The notes under the pieces were generated by a model. The model made no database searches, was not told where the DNA came from, and was given only the letters and a program-made list of their open reading frames with translations. A DNA stretch of 6,707 nucleotides from Neptuniibacter sp. (lineage in GTDB: Bacteria > Pseudomonadota > Gammaproteobacteria > Pseudomonadales > Balneatricaceae), in contig JAIBDV010000166.1 in assembly GCA_024686055.1 (NCBI GenBank), positions 1 through 6,707 of the forward strand. The letters run 5' to 3'. Positions 1 through 5,999 of this stretch are shown here, piece after piece (position 1 is the first letter of the stretch; every line of letters starts with the position of its first letter). Both the position numbers and the translations under genes were made by a program.

Positions 1-592
1 GCAGGGCCGACAGCTGGTGCCACTGTTGATGGTTAAGATCGCACCCCGTCGGGTTATGGCCTGCCACCTGCAGCAGTACGGTATCGCCTGGCTGCACATG
101 ACTGAGGTCCGCCAGCATGGCGTCAAAATCAAGCCCGCTGTGGCCGGGATGCTGGTAGCGATAGTCCAGCAGTTTCAACCCGGCAGCGGGGAAGATGGCC
201 CGGTGGGTCACCCAGGGTTGGTCCTACAGCCACAGGCGGCCCCCGGGGTGGGTAAAGTTCAGCAGATCGGCCGCTACCCGCAATGCACCGGTGCCACCGG
301 GTGTTTGAATTATGGCCAGTCGATCAGGTTCGGTTTCTGTGGGGAGTAGCAATCGGGCCAGTGCCTGGCAGTACTCCAGCCTGCCTGCCGGGCCCAGGTA
401 CGCCTTGCTGCGCTGGTTGCGATACAGCTGTTGTTCCGCCTGGCTGACGGCGGCCATCACTGGGGTCTGGCCCTGCGCGTTGCGGATAACACCGATGCCA
501 AGGTCGACTTTGCCAGGTCGTTGATCAGCCTGGCAGGCCGCCATTACCTTGAAGATCGGATCAACCGGGCTGGTTGGAATAGTCTCAAACAT
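1..592 (-). pseudogene. Aspartate/aromatic aminotransferase (AspC/TyrB family), interrupted by an in-frame TAG, 3' end outside window
   Basis: Class I (fold type I) PLP-dependent aminotransferase, which would transfer an amino group from aspartate or aromatic amino acids to 2-oxoglutarate in the cytoplasm. The protein starts MFETIPTSPVDPIF, and GGAGGG lies 6 bases upstream (599-604), which decides the start at 592. Family landmarks follow in order: RPGKVDLGIGV near residue 35, a YLG segment, QTPGGTGALRVAADLL near 105, then RLWL. Codon 123 is TAG (224-226), exactly where E. coli AspC and TyrB have the Ser of VWVS(N/D)P. The same frame then continues cleanly to the window edge with the conserved Trp (QPW), FDAMLADL and HNPTG, whose Asn contacts the PLP ring in the family. 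The catalytic Lys would lie beyond the edge. One substitution in a Ser codon (for example TCG to TAG) explains the break. A recent pseudogene or a sequencing error is most likely. The choice of AspC or TyrB specificity is not resolved. Confidence 0.88.
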
Positions 593-942
593 GTTCTGCC
601 CTCCGTGTCGTCTCACCGTTCAAGTATATGTAAGTTCAGAGTGACAAGGGCTGGCCGGGTTCGGCGTGCGGGTTGTTTTGTCTGTATTGTGCTGGGCTAT
701 CACGCGTGTGCAGCTGCGTAATTTAGCGACCGTTCTGGATGTCGTTGATGTTGAGTTAGCAGGGTCATAGCCCTTAGTCCTGGTGATAATTATAAGGTAG
801 CTCGGCGTGAGGCCATGTGGTCTAAGGCTTTGCGGGGTTTGATTGCTTTTTGGAAATAACATGACGTGGAGTGTGTCATTAAAGGGTCACGCATTTCGAC
901 GATTTTGTGCACTACAGCAATAGGCAATCAGGGAGAGTTCTC
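593..942. other. Intergenic stretch of about 350 bases with no convincing gene
   Basis: This lies between the divergent starts of the aminotransferase and the small PH-like gene, so both promoters should be here. A minus-strand reading frame at 620-862 encodes a Thr/Ser/Pro-rich sequence with no family character and no good ribosome site, and I do not call it a gene. A perfect minus-strand TATAAT occurs at 789-794, but no acceptable -35 hexamer lies 16-18 bases upstream. The arms ATGAC (861-865) and GTCAT (875-879) form a short inverted repeat with a 9-base centre. I see no tRNA, terminator hairpin or recognisable riboswitch. Confidence 0.5.
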
Positions 943-1308
943 ATGTACAGAGCAAAAAATCGTTTTCCTGAAGCGGTTCAGCAGCAGCTGGATGGCGGTG
1001 AGGTGCAGTTGTACGATAAGGAAGTAAGGCTGACCATCGGGATGATCTACGCGGCAAACAGCTGTGCTGAGCGACGCTGGTTTAATGGTGCCCTGGCGCT
1101 GACTGACACGCATCTGGTTGCCTATGCCAAACAGATGCCGCTGTTTAATGTCAGCCTGCTGGACCTGAAGCGCAATGCGGTGAGCTTTAATGCGGATAAC
1201 CCGGCCTGTCTGTCAGTGATGACCCCTAAGGAAGAAGGTCAGCCAGCAATGGAGGTACGTTTTTACACGGCTCAGGCTGAGCGCTACCTCTCTTTGCTGG
1301 CTAATTAA
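943..1308 (+). CDS. Small hypothetical protein, possible bacterial PH/GRAM-like domain
   Basis: Predicted 121-residue soluble protein with no signal peptide or membrane segment. The ATG at 943 is preferred over the in-frame GTG at 907 because GGGAGAG (931-937) sits 5 bases before it. Residues 47-76 (WFNGALALTDTHLVAY, then MPLFNVSLLDL) have the rhythm of bacterial PH/GRAM domains: a strand with 'G.L.LTd.rLv.y', a short turn, then a strand ending in 'L.dL'. A later strand (MEVRFYT, 103-109) and a short C-terminal helix (AERYLSLL) fit the same fold. Cysteines are at 41 and 89. Such domains often bind lipids or proteins, but no ligand can be inferred here. The gene stands alone and converges on the cyclase gene 10 bases downstream. 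That it is a real gene is fairly safe. The fold is a tentative reading from pattern, not a family I recognise by name. Confidence 0.78.
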   Translation: MYRAKNRFPEAVQQQLDGGEVQLYDKEVRLTIGMIYAANSCAERRWFNGALALTDTHLVAYAKQMPLFNVSLLDLKRNAVSFNADNPACLSVMTPKEEGQPAMEVRFYTAQAERYLSLLAN

Positions 1309-1327
1309 CACTGATGATTCAGCCAGC
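1296..1327. terminator. Inverted repeat spanning both stop codons of the convergent genes, possible bidirectional terminator
   Basis: GCTGGCT at 1296-1302 pairs perfectly with AGCCAGC at 1321-1327 around an 18-base AT-rich loop. The loop carries the TAA of the PH-like gene and borders the TGA of the cyclase. The position between tail-to-tail genes suits a shared terminator. However, neither strand has a T tract after the stem and the loop is long, so an intrinsic terminator is only possible. Confidence 0.25.
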
Positions 1328-2767
1328 GTCTACCCGGTTACGACCGTTGCCTTTGGCGCGGTAAAGGGCGTTATCAGCTCGGCTGAATAACTGGCTGGCG
1401 GTATCGTTTTGTTGAACTACCGTTACTCCGGCGCTGAGCGTAATAACGCGCTCAGGGTGTTCAGTCATCAATGAGGTGGCGGCTGTTTTCTGGCGTATTT
1501 TTTCCGCCAGGTTGTAAGCATCCTCCCGGCTGCAGTCAGGCACCAGAATTACAAACTCTTCACCGCCCCAGCGACACAGGCTGTCGCTGCGCCTGATGCA
1601 GTCGCCAAGAAGCTGGCTTAAAGTCTGAATGACCTGGTCGCCAGCGCTGTGGCCCAGTTGATCATTCACCTGTTTGAAGTGGTCAATGTCCAGCACAATT
1701 AATGAGAAGGGCTGCAGATTACGGGAGTAGTGGTTCAGAGCCTGGGCCAGCACCATATCAAAATACTGGCGGTTACCCAGCCCGCTGAGCTTGTCGGTGG
1801 TGGCCATGTGCTCCATTCGGCGATGAAAGGCGCTAAGAGTGCTGGTGATAACCATTGCAATGACCGCGACCACCAGTGCGCCAATAATCAGGTTCATCAG
1901 CAGGCTTTTGCGAATTTCTTCCATAGCATCGGCTTCACGTAGTTCGACTAACAGGTACCATTTAAGCTCAGGCAGGTACCGGCTGGTCAGCAGCATCTTT
2001 TCCCCCTCACGTTGATAGCTGAAGGTGCCGTAGTTCTGGCTCAGAATCTGGTGAGCGATGTGGCTGATGCCAGGTTGTTCAAGAATTGAAGTCGCGCTGT
2101 TGGCTGTGCGTTTTGAGTGTAGTTGTACCTGGCCGGACTGATCGACAAAGTAAATGGTGCGACGGAAGTTATCCTGATACTTTTTGACCAGTTGCTGCAC
2201 CGAATTCAGCCCCAGTCCGACACCGGTTACGCCAATAAAGTTATTGTCGTAGTCCATGACCCGGTGGTTGATATACACCGTCAGCTGAGCGTCCTGCTCT
2301 TTATTGTGATCCAGGTTTACTACATAGGCTTCGTCCATTTTCTTGGCGTCCCAGAACCACTGATCAGCTGGGAGAGCGGGGTTAACCTGACGGGATATAC
2401 CGGAGTAATGGTAGTAATTCAGGGTTTTTTCGGAGATGAAATAGCTACTGAATGCAGAGTATCGTTTGCGGATTTCATCCAGGTAGCGCTGCATATCATT
2501 GGGGGTCTGCTCGCCTGCCAGCACCCAGTCTCGGACAAAGGTATCCTGGGCCATTAATGATGAAACGAATACAGGCTTAAGCAGGTCGGCCTGGATCTCG
2601 GAAAAAATAGTGTGTGAAGACAGCGGCAGTTCATTACGAATAATGGACTCGCGAATGGCATCGCGGGAGATGGAGTAACTGATCAGGCTGGTGGTTGTAA
2701 AGCCTGCCAGCAGCAGCACGACGACAACCGTTATCAGGCGGTAGCGCGACGTAAGCCATCCTTCCAT
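1319..2767 (-). CDS. Membrane diguanylate cyclase with periplasmic Cache-like sensor (GGDEF family)
   Basis: Makes cyclic di-GMP from two GTP at the inner membrane. The start is MEGWLTSRYR at 2767, with AAGGA (2775-2779) 7 bases upstream; this gives 482 residues. The frame is open for 43 more codons upstream, but that part has no ribosome site and unlikely composition. Layout: membrane segment about 10-32; periplasmic region 33-290 with a Cache-like pattern (YYHYSG near 118, FWDAKK near 138, then FIGVTGVGLGL near 177); second membrane segment about 291-314; GGDEF domain from about 320. Catalytic features are intact: DKLSGLGNR, Mg-binding Asp360 in DIDHFKQVND, and GGEEF at 401-405. An RxxD product-inhibition site (Arg392, Asp395) lies five residues before GGEEF, so feedback inhibition by c-di-GMP is expected. 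The sensed ligand is unknown. The gene is divergent from the protease operon and shares its upstream region. Confidence 0.95.
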   Translation of the reverse strand: MEGWLTSRYRLITVVVVLLLAGFTTTSLISYSISRDAIRESIIRNELPLSSHTIFSEIQADLLKPVFVSSLMAQDTFVRDWVLAGEQTPNDMQRYLDEIRKRYSAFSSYFISEKTLNYYHYSGISRQVNPALPADQWFWDAKKMDEAYVVNLDHNKEQDAQLTVYINHRVMDYDNNFIGVTGVGLGLNSVQQLVKKYQDNFRRTIYFVDQSGQVQLHSKRTANSATSILEQPGISHIAHQILSQNYGTFSYQREGEKMLLTSRYLPELKWYLLVELREADAMEEIRKSLLMNLIIGALVVAVIAMVITSTLSAFHRRMEHMATTDKLSGLGNRQYFDMVLAQALNHYSRNLQPFSLIVLDIDHFKQVNDQLGHSAGDQVIQTLSQLLGDCIRRSDSLCRWGGEEFVILVPDCSREDAYNLAEKIRQKTAATSLMTEHPERVITLSAGVTVVQQNDTASQLFSRADNALYRAKGNGRNRVDAG

Positions 2768-2929
2768 GGGGGTATCCTTAGTTGAGAACGCAGGGGTAGC
2801 AAGCCGAAGACTGGATGCTATTGTCAGAAGCGGAAGCCTAGCAGACCTTAATAGCACTGTGCCAGTGTGGAATTTATGGAAGTGTGATGGGGTCATATAC
2901 CAGTAACAGGTCAGGCTGGGAGGTGTGTG
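2768..2929. promoter_or_regulatory. Shared divergent upstream region between the cyclase and the protease operon
   Basis: These 162 bases separate the two divergent starts and must contain or adjoin promoters for both genes. On the plus side, GGGAGG (2918-2923) is a strong ribosome site 6 bases before the protease ATG. On the minus side, AAGGA at 2775-2779 serves the cyclase. Possible signals are TTGTCA at 2821-2826 as a plus-strand -35, but the nearest AT-rich -10 (CTTAAT) is 20 bases away, and a minus-strand extended -10-like TGCTATTAA with a poor -35. GGTCA is repeated directly at 2891-2895 and 2909-2913. No promoter can be assigned firmly. Confidence 0.45.
2855..2867. repeat. Small palindrome CACTG-TGC-CAGTG, possible operator
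   Basis: Perfect 5-base arms around a 3-base centre lie near the middle of the divergent region, where a regulator could control both directions. The size is at the low end for a dimeric repressor or activator site, and chance occurrence is possible. No regulator gene is present in the window. Confidence 0.25.
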
Positions 2930-4351
2930 ATGCGAGCAGGCGCAGGGGTGTTGTTACTGCTGATATCAGGCTGGATGCAGGTGTCTGTTGTGCTGGCTGC
3001 CGGTTATTCGGACCCGTTGCTGTTGCGACAGGGGAGCTGGGGGCAGGCCTACCCTGATCAGTGGGGGCTGTTCGCGATTAATGCCTATGCCCGAGGGGAT
3101 GGTGGCCAGTCAGTGTTGCCGCTGTTTACGGAACGGCCATTGCAGCCGGTGGTGGTGGCGATCATTGATACCGGGGTGGATTATCGCCATCCAGAGTTGC
3201 CTGCTGAGCGGTTCTGGCGTAATCCGCTGGAGCGGCCGGATGGTCGTGACAACGATGGCAACGGTCTGGTGGATGATCTGATTGGCTGGAATTTTGTCGC
3301 TGACAATCAGCGCCCCTGGGATGATCACGGTCATGGCACCCATGTGGCTGGTATTGTCGCTGCGCAGTCAGACAATGCCCGTGGGATTAGTGGCCTGGCA
3401 CCCAATGCGCGGCTGATGGTGCTCAAGGCGTTGAACAGTGATGGCTATGGCCGGGGTAGTGATATTGCTGCCGCGGTGCGCTATGCGGTTGATCAGGGTG
3501 CGCAGCTGATCCAGTTAAGTCTGGGAGGGCAGTCGCCGGGTGAGCTGGAGCGTAAAGCACTGGCGGATGCCCGTCGTGCCGGTCGGCTGGTGATTATTGC
3601 GGCCGGTAACCAGGGGGCGCAGATTGCCGGTCAGGGGTATGAGGCGTTGCCGGGGGTGCTGGTGGTGGGTGCGGTGGCGGCTGATCAGCAGCGGGCTGAA
3701 TTTTCTGATTGGGGAATGCGGCTGGACCTGGTTGCACCGGGGGTCGATATTCTGTCACTGCGTGCGTTTGGCAGTGATTTTTTGCAGCGCAGTGGTGAGG
3801 CGGATTATCAGCCGGGTGAAGCCGTGGTCGGGCGTGATTACTACCGTGCCAGTGGTAATTCATTTGCGGCACCTTTTGTGACCGGTGCTGCCGCCATATT
3901 GCTGGGGCGTGATCCAGGTCTTGGGCCGGTCGAGCTGGCGCGGATGATGCGCCAGTCTGCCCGGGCTATGGGGCCGCCAGGGGATGATCAGTTATACGGC
4001 GCCGGTTTGCTTGATGTTGATGCGGCGCTGCGTCAGTCACCGTCTTCTTTCTTGCTGTCTCGCTTCAGCCACGCCAGCTGGCAGCTCGCCGAGGGCTTGG
4101 TGCTGTATGGCCAGGCGGACGCAGATCAGTTTGTTCGGGCGCGGCTGGAATATCGTATAGAGGCGGCATCGGCGCAGTGGCAGGTGTTGCCGGTCCCAGT
4201 GATTCGCCAGCGCAGTATCGGCCCGGTGGCGGTGGTTCCTGTTGCACTGATGCCGCCCCCTGGCTGGCTGACATTGCGTCTGGTGGTGGAGCATGCTGAT
4301 GGGTCAAGTCGGCAAAGTTTACTGCAGCTCAGGCATTTGCCAGCGGAGTAG
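2930..4351 (+). CDS. Secreted subtilisin-like serine protease (peptidase family S8), active-site complete
   Basis: Predicted exported endopeptidase of 473 residues. ATG 2930 is chosen over the GTG just before it because GGGAGG lies 6 bases upstream. A Sec signal peptide (about 1-23, VSVVLA) is followed almost at once by the mature-type start DPLLLR...DQWGLFAINA. The catalytic residues are Asp80 (VVVAIIDTGV), His135 (HGHGTHVAG), oxyanion Asn227 (IIAAGNQG) and Ser311 (SGNSFAAP, with Asn where most relatives have Thr). An acidic DNDGNGLVDD segment (107-116) before GWNF resembles the putative calcium-binding insert of many S8 proteases. After YGAGLLDVDAAL, a beta-rich C-terminal domain (about 372-473) ends in GWLTLRLVVEHADG, like the Fn3-type domains that follow other subtilases. 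There are no cysteines and no visible I9-type propeptide. It is the first gene of the cluster, 85 bases before a pseudoprotease paralogue. Substrate and final location (periplasm or outside the cell) are unknown. Confidence 0.95.
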   Translation: MRAGAGVLLLLISGWMQVSVVLAAGYSDPLLLRQGSWGQAYPDQWGLFAINAYARGDGGQSVLPLFTERPLQPVVVAIIDTGVDYRHPELPAERFWRNPLERPDGRDNDGNGLVDDLIGWNFVADNQRPWDDHGHGTHVAGIVAAQSDNARGISGLAPNARLMVLKALNSDGYGRGSDIAAAVRYAVDQGAQLIQLSLGGQSPGELERKALADARRAGRLVIIAAGNQGAQIAGQGYEALPGVLVVGAVAADQQRAEFSDWGMRLDLVAPGVDILSLRAFGSDFLQRSGEADYQPGEAVVGRDYYRASGNSFAAPFVTGAAAILLGRDPGLGPVELARMMRQSARAMGPPGDDQLYGAGLLDVDAALRQSPSSFLLSRFSHASWQLAEGLVLYGQADADQFVRARLEYRIEAASAQWQVLPVPVIRQRSIGPVAVVPVALMPPPGWLTLRLVVEHADGSSRQSLLQLRHLPAE

Positions 4352-4436
4352 GCGAACTGCGGTTGTACTTACGGGTCATAATTTCAAGGGCATAGCTGAT
4401 TGGTCTGAGCAGAGGTGTCGAAAAAAGGGGGGCTTC

Positions 4437-5999
4437 ATGAGAGCAGTACAGCTTATCAGAGGCGTTGTTACTGCGTTGTTGCTGGTTGAGCTGGCGATGG
4501 CGGAGCCGTCGTTGGCACCAACGCGGGTTTTTCGGTTGCCGGTCTGGCAGGAGGCGGGTGAGTGGGCGCGCAGTCACCAGCTGACCGATTGGCAAATACG
4601 GGAAACGGGCGTGACGGAGCAGTATCTGGTCAGTCGTGTAGATGAGGCGCACTGGCAACAGCTGCAGGTTGAGTGCGGCGGTGATGTCGTCTGTACGCAG
4701 GATAGCTGTCAGCATATACGAAGTGCTGCCGGTGAGGGAGGCTGGCTGGTACCGGCGGCTCCTGATCTATTGTCGGCGCTGGCAGGTGAAACCGGAGTCT
4801 GTGCGGAGCTGGGCGAGGTTCGCTGGCAGAGTCAGACACTGGAGCAGCCAGGTTGTTGGGCGTTGCAACAGGGTCAGGGGTGTGAGGCGCAATTAACGCC
4901 GATGACAGCCTTGCAACCGATGCAGCGTCGCGGCCGGTTACTGGTTTTACTGTTTGATGGGGGGCTGGCGGCCACTGAGTTGGCGCAGGCGCTGGAAATG
5001 GAGTTGCTGTCGGCTGACCGGCTGCAGGTGCTGCCTGCTACGTTACTGCAGCTGTATTCGGCGGAGCCTGGGCAGTTGGCGGTGGCGCAGCAGTGGCTGG
5101 CAGATAATCAGCCGGAGGTACTGCACCAGCCTGATCTTATCTTTACCTCCGGGCTGCAGCTTGCGAGCGGTGGGCTGGAAAATGCAGCAGGGGCTCTATT
5201 TGCTGTTGGGCCGGGGTCGTCCGGGTCTGCGATTTCGGTTGGTCTGATTGATACCGGGGTGGCATTAACGGGTGTTGGTGGAGAGTTGATCGAGGCGGAT
5301 TTTACGGGTCGTGGCTATCAGGCAGGAGGGACGGGAACGGCGCTGGCATCGGTGCTTGGGCGGCACCTGGCATCGATGCGGTTATTCAGCTATCAGGCAT
5401 GCCTGTCTTCTGCGTCGGGGTTGGAGGCATATTGTTATAGCAGTGCGTTGATCCAGGCGCTGGATCAGGCGTTGATGGATCATAACCGTCTTATACAGCT
5501 GGGGCCGGTCGGTTCGGGTGGGGCGATTCTTCATCATCTGGTCGCTGAGGCGCAGCGGCGAGGGGTGGTGCTGGTGGCGGGCGTGGGGGATGCCGGTGTG
5601 CTGGCACCGCCGTTATATCCGGCGGCATGGCCTGAGGTATTGGCAGTGACGGCGATTCAGGGAGATCGGCAGCGATTACCCGCCGCAGTTACCGGTGAGC
5701 ACATCGACCTGGCAGCCAGAGGGGGGCATGTGTCTATAGGCGCATTGGACCATAGTCAGCGCTTACTGTCAGGTACCGGACTGGCGGCGGCAAATGTGAC
5801 TGGAGCTGTCGCCCGGCTGTTGCAAGGATCAGCGACAGTATCGCCGGGTCAGCTGTATCAGTACTTGCGCGATAGCAGTGACGACCTTGGTCCGATCGGG
5901 CCGGATAGTGAGTTTGGTGCCGGGATGATGAACCCCTGTCGGGCCTGGCGCTTGCTTAGCCCGATGGCGGTGGGGTGTCGCTCAGGAGGTGGCTTGTGA
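4437..5999 (+). CDS. Exported subtilase-fold pseudoprotease with prodomain-like and cysteine-containing N-terminal regions
   Basis: A 520-residue exported relative of the upstream protease, predicted to be catalytically dead. ATG 4437 is chosen because it begins a clean signal peptide (MRAVQLIRGVV...LAMA, cut after 22) and follows a purine-rich AAAAAAGGGGGG run; the longer frame to 4293 overlaps the protease gene and looks non-coding. Residues 23-160 are unrecognised, with Cys at 80, 86, 91, 122, 140 and 149. Residues about 164-236 (RGRLLVLLF ... QPDLIF) resemble a fervidolysin/I9-like prodomain. From 266 the S8 core follows: Asp272 is kept (GLIDTGV), but His becomes Thr299 (GGTGTALAS), the oxyanion Asn becomes Asp385 (VAGVGDAG) and Ser becomes Gly448 (SGTGLAAANVTG). 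Fold motifs remain, such as RLIQLGPVGSGG, PAAWPEVLAVTAI and FGAGMMNPCRAW. Extra cysteines are at 322, 333, 501 and 514. The intact frame, signal peptide and spacing argue for a working non-enzymatic partner rather than decay. Its role is unknown. Confidence 0.88.
   Translation: MRAVQLIRGVVTALLLVELAMAEPSLAPTRVFRLPVWQEAGEWARSHQLTDWQIRETGVTEQYLVSRVDEAHWQQLQVECGGDVVCTQDSCQHIRSAAGEGGWLVPAAPDLLSALAGETGVCAELGEVRWQSQTLEQPGCWALQQGQGCEAQLTPMTALQPMQRRGRLLVLLFDGGLAATELAQALEMELLSADRLQVLPATLLQLYSAEPGQLAVAQQWLADNQPEVLHQPDLIFTSGLQLASGGLENAAGALFAVGPGSSGSAISVGLIDTGVALTGVGGELIEADFTGRGYQAGGTGTALASVLGRHLASMRLFSYQACLSSASGLEAYCYSSALIQALDQALMDHNRLIQLGPVGSGGAILHHLVAEAQRRGVVLVAGVGDAGVLAPPLYPAAWPEVLAVTAIQGDRQRLPAAVTGEHIDLAARGGHVSIGALDHSQRLLSGTGLAAANVTGAVARLLQGSATVSPGQLYQYLRDSSDDLGPIGPDSEFGAGMMNPCRAWRLLSPMAVGCRSGGGL
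5984..5989 (+). promoter_or_regulatory. Ribosome binding site AGGAGG for the lipoprotein gene
   Basis: A perfect AGGAGG lies inside the last codons of the pseudoprotease, 6 bases before GTG 5996. It fixes the start of the next gene even though that start is GTG and overlaps the previous stop (GTGA). This arrangement is typical of translational coupling. Confidence 0.8.

Noticed and set aside
694..773. GGGCTAT (694-700) and ATAGCCC (767-773) inverted repeat
   Set aside because: Only seven bases with 66 bases between the arms and no further pairing; likely chance.
620..862. Minus-strand 80-codon reading frame in the left intergenic stretch
   Set aside because: Low-complexity Thr/Ser/Pro/Arg composition, no Shine-Dalgarno site and no recognisable motif.
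2845..2866. TGGCAC on the minus strand as a sigma-54 promoter
   Set aside because: The required GC of the -12 element is missing at the correct distance after the GG.
2768..2896. N-terminal extension of the diguanylate cyclase by 43 residues
   Set aside because: The good ribosome site AAGGA precedes ATG 2767, the first membrane segment begins right after it, and the extra residues look like translated promoter DNA.
3110..3881. Several long alternative reading frames on both strands within the protease gene, and similar ones within the pseudoprotease
   Set aside because: They are shadows of G-rich coding sequence, dominated by Arg, Trp, Cys or Pro, with no ribosome sites and no family motifs.
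4377..4382. CATAAT as an internal promoter -10 for the pseudoprotease
   Set aside because: No -35-like hexamer at 16-18 bases and no extended -10. Read-through transcription from the protease gene is simpler.
4293..4436. Upstream extension of the pseudoprotease frame overlapping the protease gene, possibly a frameshift fusion of the two subtilases
   Set aside because: The extension has no protein-like character or ribosome site. The protein has its own signal peptide at 4437, and no convincing slippery site lies before the protease TAG.
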